The notes under the pieces are model-generated. The model saw only the letters and a list, made by a program, of their open reading frames with translations, ran no database searches and was not told the DNA's origin. Positions 33,804 through 42,369 of a stretch of 64,000 nt of DNA are shown piece by piece. Position 1 is the first letter of the stretch, and each line of letters begins with the position of its first letter. Made by a program: the position numbers and the translations under genes. The stretch spans positions 7,678,001-7,742,000 of the forward strand of contig NZ_CP071090.1 of NCBI RefSeq assembly GCF_017301735.1. Direction: 5' to 3'. The DNA is from Pyxidicoccus parkwaysis. GTDB lineage: Bacteria > Myxococcota > Myxococcia > Myxococcales > Myxococcaceae.

Positions 33804-34940
33804 ATGAACAAAATAGTTGATGACCTTCTCGCGGTCGAGCATCGCTGCAGTCAAGGCGCGGCGCTAATTGAGGCCCCCCATATCGCAGACGGCATCGTAG
33901 CCATAAGAGAGGCGGCAGACGACGTCGGGCGTTCGTGGTCAGGCTCTTGGTTGGGGTACCGAGCCCGAGTCTATTACGCCGAGCTACAGCCTCCACCGCC
34001 AGGGGCAAATTTCAGTCCGGCGCACGGGCTCGACAAAAACTCGCTCGGGAGCAAAACTCGCGGAGACTGGCGGGAATATGAACACGCCCACGTCTCAACT
34101 GAGGTTCTCAGGCGCGCCGGCAATCCAGACCTTGATGCGATAAAAGACGCAAGCGATCAGGCGAAGGCGACATTTGAGACATGCAAAGAGGAACTCCAAT
34201 CAATACTCGATGCATATATCTCGATCGAAAAGGACGAGAGGCTGCAGACGATACGCGGCGATCTGGCAAAACTGGAGTCTTCGATTCCGGCGAAGACTTT
34301 CAAGGATGCCCACATGCCAAAGGGCGAGTTTCCCATCAGCGACATGCGTTTGCTGGACGACCTGAGAATTATCGTTCCTCCCCATCTATCCGTTAAGTTC
34401 TCGATCATGTCGCTTGAGTCGCCCCGCTCATCATTGTTGCAGGTGGCAAAACTTGCGCGACAAGCACGACTTTACATGGAAAGGCGGATAGGCATGAAGG
34501 GGAAGAGTCGTGCACAAGTGGAGGGAACTATCTTTATCGGTCACGGGCGCTCGTCCGACTGGCGTGACCTCAAAGACCTCGTTCGAGAGAATCTTGGGCT
34601 AGTGCCCGATGAGTTCAACTTGCAGTCTGCCGCAGGTCTGACGACGGCCCAAAGATTGGAGGAGATGCTTGACTCTGCTGTCTTTGCGTTCTTGGTGATG
34701 ACGGCCGAAGACGAACATGCGGACAATATCCTGCATGCTCGTGAAAATGTCATACACGAAGTGGGCTTATTCCAAGGCCGCCTTGGGTTTCGCCGTGCCA
34801 TTGTTCTCCTGGAGGAGGGGTGTAAGGAGTTCTCGAATATCCAAGGGCTTGGACAGATTCGTTTTACAAAGGGGAGTCTCAAGGCCAAGAGTGAAGAAAT
34901 TCGTCAAGTGCTTAAGCGGGAAGGGGTATTGAAGTCGTAG
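33804..34940 (+). CDS. TIR-like (predicted nucleotide-binding) domain protein, copy 1
   Basis: 378 residues. The C-terminal domain is of the TIR-like nucleotide-binding type (Pfam PF10137): TIFIGHGRSSDWRDLKDLV, AGLTTAQRLEEMLDSAVFAF, VMTAEDEHADN, ARENVIHEVGLFQGRLGF then RAIVLLEEGC. In defence systems such domains bind or hydrolyse NAD-type substrates. The N-terminal 230 residues are unassigned but conserved between both copies (IGRSWSG-type segment, RVYYAEL). AT-rich codon use marks it as cargo between terL and the portal gene. Confidence 0.82.
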   Translation: MNKIVDDLLAVEHRCSQGAALIEAPHIADGIVAIREAADDVGRSWSGSWLGYRARVYYAELQPPPPGANFSPAHGLDKNSLGSKTRGDWREYEHAHVSTEVLRRAGNPDLDAIKDASDQAKATFETCKEELQSILDAYISIEKDERLQTIRGDLAKLESSIPAKTFKDAHMPKGEFPISDMRLLDDLRIIVPPHLSVKFSIMSLESPRSSLLQVAKLARQARLYMERRIGMKGKSRAQVEGTIFIGHGRSSDWRDLKDLVRENLGLVPDEFNLQSAAGLTTAQRLEEMLDSAVFAFLVMTAEDEHADNILHARENVIHEVGLFQGRLGFRRAIVLLEEGCKEFSNIQGLGQIRFTKGSLKAKSEEIRQVLKREGVLKS

Positions 34941-35058
34941 GCAAGAATGGGGTGTTAGATTGACGTCTCGTCTATCGGTACAGAGCCGGCCATGCCTGCG
35001 GCGCCTTCGGCCCTGGGCCCTCCGTCCACCAATTGAGACTCAATCGAGCGCAGCATTC

Positions 35059-35127
35059 TTATGGCCCATCTTCAAGCATGTCGTGAGGAAGTTGCAGAGT
35101 GCAGGCGCTGCCGAGCGGACTGACTCC
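35059..35127 (+). pseudogene. Degenerate copy of the terL 3' end
   Basis: The frame reads LWPIFKHVVRKLQSAGAAER, against VWPIFKYVVKKRKNEGAAEH at the true terL end, with matching DNA over about 60 bp. It lies between the two TIR-like genes. The rest of 34941-35279 shows no gene. It suggests a second insertion event, or a duplication of a terL-tail plus cargo unit. Confidence 0.7.
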
Positions 35128-35279
35128 ACTCGCAATCAGGGTAGAACAGGACGGATTACGTCAAGGGGTGCAGTCACGCATCGCAAGGCTCTGCCACGTC
35201 CAGCAATCCGACGCCCCCACAAGCATCTGCCCTCCTGGTAGACTTCCTGGCATCAGAATTCCAAGCGCAGGGAGGGCAT

Positions 35280-36413
35280 CTGGATACCATCGTTGATGAA
35301 TTACTTCGCATTGAGCGCCGCAGTAATCGAGGCGCTGCTCTGCTTGATGCGGACGAGTTCAAGAGCAGCATCGACGCCATCAAACGCGCGGCACATGAAA
35401 TCGGGCGTTCCTGGTCTGGCGCATGGATTGGCTATCATTCTCGCGTCTACTACGCCGACTTTACGCCCCCGCCCGAAGAGGCTCATTTTAGCCCTGAATT
35501 TGGATTCCGCGACAGCTTTCACGGCGGCGGGACCGTCGGCGCATGGAAGGAATATCAAGCCATAAGTGTGGTCCAGGAAGTACGGAAGCGCGCCGGAGAC
35601 CCAGACTTTCCAGCGCTCAGCGAGACGAGTGACAAGGCGAAGAAAGTTTTTGCTGACTGCAAAGAGCGCCTACAGGTTGTGTTTGACGCACTCCTTTCGG
35701 GGAGTCAGGATAGGCCTCTAGAAGAGCTGCGCACCGAGCTAATGGGCTTGGAGGCGTGCATTCCGTTTCCCAAGCTTGTGCATGACGCCATGCCCAAAGG
35801 CATGTTTGCATCACGCGACACACGCGCACTCCAGGAGGGCGTTCAAGCACCACCGCATCTCCAGATGAATTTCAATGCGATTGCACTGGAATCTCCAAGA
35901 AGTTCCCTGGAGGAAGTCGCGCGGATTGCTCGGCAAGCTCGCCGATATCTTGAAATGAGGATGAACTTGAAAGGAAAGACAGTGGCACGTGCGGATGGCA
36001 CCATCTTCATCGGACACGGCCACTCATCTGCATGGCGTGATCTGAAGGATTTCATCAAGGATAGGCTTGAGTTGGTTCCAGACGAATTCAACCTTGAGTC
36101 CGCCGCAGGACTGACTACCGCCCAGCGACTGGAGGAAATGCTCGACTCCGCCAGCTTCGCCTTCTTGGTGATGACCGCCGAAGACGAGCATGCCGACAAC
36201 ACCCTGCATGCTCGTGAAAATGTGATTCATGAAGTGGGGCTGTTTCAAGGACGCCTTGGATTTCGCCGTGCAATCGTCATGCTGGAGGAAGGATGTAAAG
36301 AATTCTCAAATATCCAGGGGCTCGGCCAGATTCGTTTTCCTCGGGGGAACATCAAAGCCAAGAGCGAGGAGATCCGCCAAGTCCTTGAACGAGAGGGGCT
36401 CCTGAAAAAGTAG
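35280..36413 (+). CDS. TIR-like (predicted nucleotide-binding) domain protein, copy 2, apparent CTG start
   Basis: 377 residues, a paralogue of the gene at 33804 over its whole length. The N-terminal parts align as LDTIVDELLRIERR against MNKIVDDLLAVEHR, and the C-terminal TIR-like domain keeps TIFIGHGHSSAWRDLKD, AGLTTAQRLEEMLDSASFAF and NVIHEVGLFQGRLGF. No ATG, GTG or TTG occurs in the frame upstream back to the stop at 35142. CTG 35280 aligns exactly with the ATG of copy 1 and has GGGAGG five bases upstream. It may start at CTG, or the start was lost. A start at GTG 35568 would drop 96 residues. Confidence 0.78.
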   Translation: MDTIVDELLRIERRSNRGAALLDADEFKSSIDAIKRAAHEIGRSWSGAWIGYHSRVYYADFTPPPEEAHFSPEFGFRDSFHGGGTVGAWKEYQAISVVQEVRKRAGDPDFPALSETSDKAKKVFADCKERLQVVFDALLSGSQDRPLEELRTELMGLEACIPFPKLVHDAMPKGMFASRDTRALQEGVQAPPHLQMNFNAIALESPRSSLEEVARIARQARRYLEMRMNLKGKTVARADGTIFIGHGHSSAWRDLKDFIKDRLELVPDEFNLESAAGLTTAQRLEEMLDSASFAFLVMTAEDEHADNTLHARENVIHEVGLFQGRLGFRRAIVMLEEGCKEFSNIQGLGQIRFPRGNIKAKSEEIRQVLEREGLLKK

Positions 36414-36453
36414 CTGGATGAGTTCGCACCACGCGGCGCCCCTTCTCGGGACC

Positions 36454-37809
36454 ATGGCCTCTCTCTCCCGCCGCATCCTGAAAGCCTTGGGGCTGTTGCC
36501 CACCACTCGGGGCCCGCTCGTCCACGCGCTACCCGTCGCGTCCTTCTCTCCTCGACGAGGCACACGTGAGGTACTCGCCGCGTACCGGGAGAACGGCTGG
36601 CTCCGGGCAGTGGTGGACACGGTGGCCGACGCGGTAGCCACGCCCCGGTGGAAGGCCTACAAGCGCGTGGGCGGCAGAGCGAAGCGGTGGACGGACCCGC
36701 GCTGGAAGGCCCTCGACAGGCGCGAGCGGCGCAAAGCGCTGGAGGACGCCACGAAGGCGGGCGAGCTGGTGGAGCTGCCGGCGCACGAGGTGCTGCGCCT
36801 GCTGGAGTCCCCGCACCCTGAGTTCCCCGGCCGCGAGGTCCGCAAGCTGGCGCAGTTGCACCTGGACCTCGCGGGCGAGACGTTCCTCTGGCTGCGCTTG
36901 GGCCAGGACGGGCGGCCGGTGGGTTGGGAGGTGGTGCCGCCTCACTGCGTACACCAGACGCCGCAGCCGGGCCGCCCGTACTTCACCCTCACCTACAACC
37001 AGGTCCACACCGAGGTGCCCGCCCGGCACATGCTGTGGCTGAAGCACCTGGACCCGGAGAACCCGCTGGGGCGCGGTGCCGGGCGCGGCATGGCCCTGGG
37101 CGACCAGCTCGACACGTTGGAGGCGATTGACCGCGCCGCGAAGAGCACCTTCGACCGCGGCGGCCTGCCGACTGCCGTCGTGGGCCTCGACTCGAAGCGC
37201 GAGGACTTCGAGGCCGACGAGGCAGCGGACGACCTGGAGAAGAAGTTCAAGGAGGAGTTCTCCGGCCCCGCCAATGCCGGCAAGGTGTGGTTCGCCCCCG
37301 CAGGAGTCTCGCTCGCCCAGCTCGCCGTGAACTACCGCGAACTGCAGGCGGATGAGCTGGCGACGAGCCTGCGCGCGTACGTGCGGCACACGTACAACGT
37401 GCCGCCGGAGCTGGTGGGCGACACGTCGTCGTCCAACCGCAGCACCTCCGAGGCCGCGAAGTACCACCTCGCCGAGTACGCGGTGGCGCCGCGCCTGGAG
37501 TTTCTCCTCGCGTGGTTCCAGCACCGGCTGGTGCCGCTCGTCGACGCAGACGTCATCCTCGACTACGAGGACCCGCGCCCGCAGGAGTTCGAGAGGGTGT
37601 TCAGGGCGATGACGACGCCCATCACCGAGGCCTTCACCTTCAACGAGGCGCGCACCTTCGCGGGCTTCCAGCCGCTGCCGGAGCTTGGCGACAAGCGCCC
37701 CGCGCCGCTGCCGGGCCAGGGCGCGGGCGGCAACAACACGGAGAGCGCCGCCGCCAACGCCACGCCGGAGCCGCCACGCGACAGGGCCGGCGAAGAGGGC
37801 CGCGTCTGA
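36454..37809 (+). CDS. Phage portal protein (HK97 type)
   Basis: 451 residues from ATG 36454. It forms the dodecameric ring at the capsid vertex through which DNA passes. Family features include the helical N-terminal part with AVVDTVADAVATPRWKAYKR, HEVLRLLESPHPEFPG, GETFLWLRLGQDGRPVGWEV, and the late segment RHTYNVPPELVGDTSSSNRS leading into LEFLLAWFQHRLVPLVD. The C-terminal tail is disordered. A GCGCCCCTTCT element ends 7 bp before the ATG and no normal ribosome site is seen. Confidence 0.9.
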   Translation: MASLSRRILKALGLLPTTRGPLVHALPVASFSPRRGTREVLAAYRENGWLRAVVDTVADAVATPRWKAYKRVGGRAKRWTDPRWKALDRRERRKALEDATKAGELVELPAHEVLRLLESPHPEFPGREVRKLAQLHLDLAGETFLWLRLGQDGRPVGWEVVPPHCVHQTPQPGRPYFTLTYNQVHTEVPARHMLWLKHLDPENPLGRGAGRGMALGDQLDTLEAIDRAAKSTFDRGGLPTAVVGLDSKREDFEADEAADDLEKKFKEEFSGPANAGKVWFAPAGVSLAQLAVNYRELQADELATSLRAYVRHTYNVPPELVGDTSSSNRSTSEAAKYHLAEYAVAPRLEFLLAWFQHRLVPLVDADVILDYEDPRPQEFERVFRAMTTPITEAFTFNEARTFAGFQPLPELGDKRPAPLPGQGAGGNNTESAAANATPEPPRDRAGEEGRV

Positions 37810-38201
37810 TGGTGCGCCGGCCGCGCTCCGCAGCAGACGACCTCCGCTCCTTCATCGCCGCAGCCGTCGCGCAGGGCATGCCCCGGGTGGAGGGCATGCG
37901 AGCGCTGCTCGCCGTGCGGGACCTCGTACTGGAGCGCGCGGCGCCACCTCCACCCGGCACGCCCGCCACCGTCTGCCGGTGGGTGCGCACGGCCACGCAG
38001 CTCGCGGCGGCCGTAGACGCGGGCGCCGTCGCCGAGCCCAACCGGAACCAGGCGCGCAACCTCCTGGCGAAGTGGAAGGAAGTCCTCGCCGCGGTGGAGG
38101 CGTGGACGGACGGGGGACGGCGGGCGCCGTTGCCGCCCCTTCTCCCGGTGCATGAGGACCTTCCGCAAGCTGTTGGAGTCGAGGCCTGCCGGGAGCGGTA
38201 G
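37809..38201 (+). CDS. Hypothetical protein between portal and protease
   Basis: 130 residues. The ATG overlaps the portal stop (TGATG). Sequence MVRRPRSAADDLRSFIAAAV and later helices, ending beyond the protease start, which it overlaps by 50 bp. No family recognised. The far 3' part overlapping the protease is less sure. Confidence 0.6.
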   Translation: MVRRPRSAADDLRSFIAAAVAQGMPRVEGMRALLAVRDLVLERAAPPPPGTPATVCRWVRTATQLAAAVDAGAVAEPNRNQARNLLAKWKEVLAAVEAWTDGGRRAPLPPLLPVHEDLPQAVGVEACRER

Positions 38202-39204
38202 CTCGCTCCCGGTGTTCCGCATCACCTCCACGAAGTTGGACCGGCACCAGGACCGCGTGCTCGGGCTCGACGCCGTGGGCACCGAGTTCCGCGTCCCCCT
38301 CCTGTGGAACCACGACAGCTGGGGCCCGCCGATTGGCTACGCGCGGTGCTTCAAAGAAGGAGACGAGTGGCTGGCGGAGTTGCACTTCGACCGTGCGGAC
38401 GACCGGTCCCGCGTCATCGCGGACAAGGTGGACGCCGGCTCCATCACCACGTGCTCCATCGGCTTCGTGCCGAGCGCCGAGGCAGAGCCTGTGCCGAACC
38501 AGGAAGGGGGCTACGACTTCCCGCTGGTGCGCGTCGTGGAGCTGTCGCCGTGCAACGTGCCGGCGAATGAGGACGCGGTGCGCGTGCGCGCGGTGGGCAC
38601 GGAGGACGCGCCCCTTCCCGCCGCCGAGATGCTGAAGGCGTACCGGGAGGCGCATGCGGCCTTCCTCTCGCTGGCCTCAGAGATGAAGTCCCTCGTGCAG
38701 GCGCTCACGCGGAAGGCGAAGAGCGCCAAGGCCACCGAGGCGGACGAAGAGGACGAGGAGCCCGCCGACGAGCATCCCGAGGAGGCGGCCGACGAGTCCG
38801 AGCACGGCGAGGAGGAAGAGGACGCCCAGGAGGCCGCGCTGGGCGACGAGGACGAGGAGCCCGCGGAGCCGGAGGATAAGGAAGCCGCGTCCGTGGATGC
38901 GGGTGAGGAGGAGGAGGACGAGGACGAGCCGCCCGAGGAGGCCGCCCTCGAGGAGGAGCCCGCCGAGGAAGAGGACGCGGAGGAGCCGGGCACCGAGGAG
39001 GCCTCGGCCGATGCCGAGCCCACCGAAGCGGCCGCCGACGGCGAGCTGGGGGACGAGGAGGAGGAGGACGAGGAAGACGAGGAGGAACTCAAGGCCCTGC
39101 GCAGGCGCGTCGCCAAGGGACTCGGCTTCTCCCTCGCCCACGTCGAGGCGCTGCCCTCGGCGGACGTGCGCGCGTACGCCGCGCTCCTGCCGTCCGCCCC
39201 GTGA
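38152..39204 (+). CDS. Prohead protease fused to an acidic scaffold-like tail
   Basis: 350 residues. The first 150 are an HK97-type prohead protease: VFRITSTKLDRHQDRVLG, catalytic His in LLWNHDSWGPPIG and Ser in SITTCSIGFVP. From about residue 195 a long tract of Glu, Asp, Ala and Pro (EEDEE-type runs) leads to a short helical end (LKALRRRVAKGLGFSLAHVE). The acidic region is in the place of the scaffold (delta) domain that is normally a separate gene or part of the capsid protein. It should process the head before packaging. Confidence 0.88.
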   Translation: MRTFRKLLESRPAGSGSSLPVFRITSTKLDRHQDRVLGLDAVGTEFRVPLLWNHDSWGPPIGYARCFKEGDEWLAELHFDRADDRSRVIADKVDAGSITTCSIGFVPSAEAEPVPNQEGGYDFPLVRVVELSPCNVPANEDAVRVRAVGTEDAPLPAAEMLKAYREAHAAFLSLASEMKSLVQALTRKAKSAKATEADEEDEEPADEHPEEAADESEHGEEEEDAQEAALGDEDEEPAEPEDKEAASVDAGEEEEDEDEPPEEAALEEEPAEEEDAEEPGTEEASADAEPTEAAADGELGDEEEEDEEDEEELKALRRRVAKGLGFSLAHVEALPSADVRAYAALLPSAP

Positions 39205-39252
39205 AGGGCCGCCGCCCCTTCTGACCTGCGAAGCGCTCCCACAGGAGATTCC

Positions 39253-40467
39253 ATGAAGAAGATCAAGAAGAAGACCACGGCGGCCCCCGGCACCGGCGCC
39301 GCTGCCGCCCCTGCTGGCACCCCGCCCCTGCCCACGCATCTGCAGCGCGCCGTCGACCAGGCGGCCACCGTTGCCGTGGAGGCGGCCCTGGCCAGCCGGC
39401 CCAACCCGCCCGCCGCCGCCCCCATCACCGGCAAGGACCTGCAGCTCGACCTTTCCGAGGACACGCCCCAGAAGAAGCGCTACGCCTCGCTGGGCCTGCG
39501 CATGAAGAATGCGTACCTCGCCCGCGCCCGGCGCTTCGACGTCGCGGGCAAGGGCGAGTTCAAGAGGCTCGTCGCCTTCATGGAGCGCACGAAGTCCGCC
39601 GGCCAGTTCCTTGGCGTCTTCGAGCAAGGCGGCTCCTTCGCGCGCGAGACGGTGTCCACGGAATTGGTGGCCCTCACGCGCCCCAACTCCATCCTGCTCT
39701 CCGCCGGTGTACGCACCGTCTCGGACTACGGGGCGCAGCTCTCCATGGGCGTCATGGACGAGGGCGTGAAGGTGTACTGGATTGCCGAGGGCGAACCGCC
39801 GCCGCCGTCCGACGTGACGGCCGGGCGCCTCGTTCTCACGGCGCACAAGCTGGGTGCCCTGGCCCGCCTCTCCAACGACCTGATGCGGTTGGGCACCATG
39901 GACGCGGCGGCGCTGGTGGGCGAGGACATGGCTGCTGCCTTCGCCCAGGAAATCGACACCGTGGGCCTCAAGGGTGTCGGTCCGAAGAAGCCCAACGGCG
40001 TCCGCACGCAGATGGAGGAGGGGCACCGCACGAAGTCCGCCGGCAACACGGTGACGCAAATGATTGCGGATACCCGCTCGGTGAAGACGACTGTCGCGAA
40101 GGCCAACATCGCCGGCGGCCTGAAGGCCAACGGCGGCTTTTACTACATGTCCACGGACACCCATGACTCGCTGGCGCAGCTGCGCGACAACGGCAACTGG
40201 GTGTTCCCCTCCCTATTGGACGAGGAGAACCCGACGCTCTACAGCTACCCCGTCAAGGTGTCAGAGACGCTGGCGGGCGACAAGGTGCTGGGCTTCGGGC
40301 TGGCCAAGCAGCTCATCATGGGCGAGGCCACGCCGTTGGAAGTCGCCATGGGCGAGAGCGGCAATGACTTCGCTGCGGACATGGTGACGATGCGGGGAAT
40401 CGCGTCCGTGGACTTCCTCCTGCGCTACTCGCGCGCCTTCGCTGAGAAGAAGGACGTCGCCTACTGA
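39253..40467 (+). CDS. Major capsid protein (HK97 fold)
   Basis: 404 residues. After a basic and Pro/Ala-rich arm of about 55 residues, the HK97-type core shows FLGVFEQGGSFARETVSTEL, SVSDYG-like TVSDYGAQLSMGVMDEGVKV, LARLSNDLMRLGTMDAAALV (E-loop to spine helix) and the P-domain end IASVDFLLRYSRAF. CAGGAG precedes the ATG. It follows the protease as in all HK97-like head modules. The N-terminal arm is a likely target of the protease. Confidence 0.9.
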   Translation: MKKIKKKTTAAPGTGAAAAPAGTPPLPTHLQRAVDQAATVAVEAALASRPNPPAAAPITGKDLQLDLSEDTPQKKRYASLGLRMKNAYLARARRFDVAGKGEFKRLVAFMERTKSAGQFLGVFEQGGSFARETVSTELVALTRPNSILLSAGVRTVSDYGAQLSMGVMDEGVKVYWIAEGEPPPPSDVTAGRLVLTAHKLGALARLSNDLMRLGTMDAAALVGEDMAAAFAQEIDTVGLKGVGPKKPNGVRTQMEEGHRTKSAGNTVTQMIADTRSVKTTVAKANIAGGLKANGGFYYMSTDTHDSLAQLRDNGNWVFPSLLDEENPTLYSYPVKVSETLAGDKVLGFGLAKQLIMGEATPLEVAMGESGNDFAADMVTMRGIASVDFLLRYSRAFAEKKDVAY

Positions 40468-40533
40468 CGTGCCGGGCCGGTGCCTGCTCGCGGCCGGCCG
40501 CCTTCCTCCCCCTACAACCGGAGTCGTACCCGC

Positions 40534-40968
40534 ATGCACCCTCTCAGGACGCAGATTGGCCACCTCTACAAGGCCGACCACCAGGCCCTCGCCCCCGCGC
40601 AGCAGGCGGAGGGTAGCCGCAACGGCGCCGCCTTCGACGTGAGCAAGTACGGCAGCGGCACACTCGTCGTGAATGTCGGTACCGTCGCCGGCACGCCCTC
40701 GGCGACGAGTCTGACGTACACGCTGGAGGCGAGCCCCGACGGGACCAACGGCTGGGCGCCGCTGAAGAACGCGGACGGCGCCAATGTCGCACTGACTTTC
40801 ACCGCAGGCGGCGCGTGCAAGGAGCTCGACTTCGACCTCCAGTACGCGAACGCCGAGCACCACTTCCTGCGCGTGGTGGAGACGGTGGACTTCACGGGCG
40901 GCACCACGCCGTCCGTGGTGGCCGGCGCGACGCTGGTGCTGGGCGGCGGCCAGCGCCTGCCGCTGTGA
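40534..40968 (+). CDS. Probable capsid decoration or head-stabilising protein
   Basis: 144 residues from ATG 40534. Strand-rich, with KYGSGTLVVNVGTVAGTPSA, LTYTLEASPDGTNGWAPLKN and a Gly-rich end VVAGATLVLGGGQRLPL. Small beta-rich proteins next to the major capsid gene are usually decoration proteins or tail-connector subunits. No exact family recognised. Confidence 0.65.
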   Translation: MHPLRTQIGHLYKADHQALAPAQQAEGSRNGAAFDVSKYGSGTLVVNVGTVAGTPSATSLTYTLEASPDGTNGWAPLKNADGANVALTFTAGGACKELDFDLQYANAEHHFLRVVETVDFTGGTTPSVVAGATLVLGGGQRLPL

Positions 40969-40977
40969 GGTGACGCC

Positions 40978-41625
40978 ATGGCCTCGCCCGTGGACCTCGT
41001 GACGGCCGAGCAGCTCCCCGCTTCCGTGCGCGGTGCGGTGGAGGCGGTGCGGCTGCCGCTGCTCATCACCGCCGCGAGCGAGGCCGTCGCGGCGCACGTG
41101 GGCTACCCGCTGCACCAGCGGCTGGGCGTGGTGGAGTCGGCCGTGGGGCGCGGCAGGCAGTACCTCTGGCTGCGCTCCGGCGGTGTCCGTCAGGTGCACC
41201 GGGTGGAGGTGCGCGGAGAGGTGCGCGCGCCCTCCACGTACGCGCTGGAGTCCGCGGTGCATGGCCGGCTGGTGGCGCGTGGCCAGCCCTGGCCCTTCAC
41301 CGGCACGTGGACGACGGGCATTTCCTCGACGCCTCTAGAGGCGCAGGACACGGGCGAGGTTCTTGTCACCTTCGACGCCGGGTGGGTGACGCCCGGCCAG
41401 CGCGCCCTGGACGCGTCCCTCGTCGTGGGCCTGCCGGCAGCCCTCCAACTCGCCGCCGTGGAAGTGGTGACGGCGGCCGTCAGCAGGGACGGGCGGCCCG
41501 GCGACATGGCGGGCGAGTCCATCGGCGACACGTCCGCCTCGTACGCAGTGGGCGAGGACGGTGGGCGCTTGGCACTGCCCGCCTCCGCGCGCCAGTTCGC
41601 CGCGCCCTACCGGAGACGACGATGA
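40978..41625 (+). CDS. Head-tail connector (gp6-like)
   Basis: 215 residues. The N-terminal helical part (VEAVRLPLLITAASEAVAAH, VGYPLHQR) and following strand-rich middle are those of phage adaptor proteins that bind the portal ring. It precedes three further completion proteins with overlapping start and stop codons (next gene ATGA). Confidence 0.7.
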   Translation: MASPVDLVTAEQLPASVRGAVEAVRLPLLITAASEAVAAHVGYPLHQRLGVVESAVGRGRQYLWLRSGGVRQVHRVEVRGEVRAPSTYALESAVHGRLVARGQPWPFTGTWTTGISSTPLEAQDTGEVLVTFDAGWVTPGQRALDASLVVGLPAALQLAAVEVVTAAVSRDGRPGDMAGESIGDTSASYAVGEDGGRLALPASARQFAAPYRRRR

Positions 41626-41945
41626 GCCTCATGGGGCACCGCTTCGTCCACACCTTCCACGTCGCACGGTGGCTGTCCACCAACGCGCGAGGCGAGCACG
41701 AGTACTCCGCGCCCGAGCCGCACGCCTGCCGCTACCAGGGCAGCGTGAAGCGCCTCGTCGCGGCGGACGGCACAGACGCCACCAGCGAGGCCGTCCTCTT
41801 CACTCACGTGAAGGTGGAGCTGCGCGACACGGTGTACCCGCCCGGCGCGGATGTGAAGGACGTCGGCGCCGGCAAGCAGCCCCTGCGCGTGACGCCACTG
41901 AACAACCTCGACGGGCAGCTCGACCACTACGAGGTGTACCTGTGA
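41622..41945 (+). CDS. Head-tail joining protein
   Basis: 107 residues, MSLMGHRFVHTFHVARWLST to LDHYEVYL, strand-rich with a TLYPPGADVKDVG-like loop (RDTVYPPGADVKDV). Small SPP1 gp16-like head closure proteins have this size and place. Both ends overlap neighbours by four bases (ATGA and GTGA). Confidence 0.65.
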   Translation: MSLMGHRFVHTFHVARWLSTNARGEHEYSAPEPHACRYQGSVKRLVAADGTDATSEAVLFTHVKVELRDTVYPPGADVKDVGAGKQPLRVTPLNNLDGQLDHYEVYL

Positions 41946-42346
41946 CGCCCAGGGACGTGGAGATGGAGCTGGCGGCGTACCTCAACGCGGCCGGTCTGGG
42001 CGTCAGCACCAGCGGCAACCCACCCTCTCTCTACGCCGGCCCCTTCCCTGTAGACGGACCTGACCGACTGGTGTGCGTGCGCTTCACCGGAGGCGACGGC
42101 GGCGTGTACCTGGGCGGCGGCGGCGTCCTCGAGCCCGAGTGCCAGGTGGTGGTGCGCGGGCACCGCGGCGCCGTCACCGCAGCGCGCGAGCTCGCCGTGG
42201 GGTGCTGGGCGGCGCTGCACCTGGCGCGCGTGCCCGGCTACGTCTCCGTGCAGTGCGAGGGCGCCGGCCCCGTGGAGCAGCCGCCGGACGACAAGCAGCG
42301 CCCGCGCTTCAGCTTCAACGTCCTGGCCCGCTACGTCGCGCCGTAG
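41942..42346 (+). CDS. Minor capsid / tail-terminator-like protein
   Basis: 134 residues from GTG 41942. MTPRDVEMELAAYLNAAGLG, CVRFTGGDGGVYLGG, QVVVRGHRGAVTAARELAVG and the end RPRFSFNVLARYVAP match the alpha/beta pattern of phage minor capsid or tail terminator proteins. Position before the tail tube gene supports it. Confidence 0.65.
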   Translation: MTPRDVEMELAAYLNAAGLGVSTSGNPPSLYAGPFPVDGPDRLVCVRFTGGDGGVYLGGGGVLEPECQVVVRGHRGAVTAARELAVGCWAALHLARVPGYVSVQCEGAGPVEQPPDDKQRPRFSFNVLARYVAP

Positions 42347-42369
42347 CGGCGCCGCCCCTTCTTCCCGCC

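Noticed and set aside
38740-39095. Repetitive GAGGAG/GACGAG tract as a DNA satellite
   Set aside because: It is explained as the acidic scaffold-like part of the protease protein. The repeat has no regular unit.
38677-40164. 495-codon minus-strand frame over protease and capsid genes
   Set aside because: Shadow of the head genes. Its Gly/Leu-rich runs are the complement of the acidic tract.
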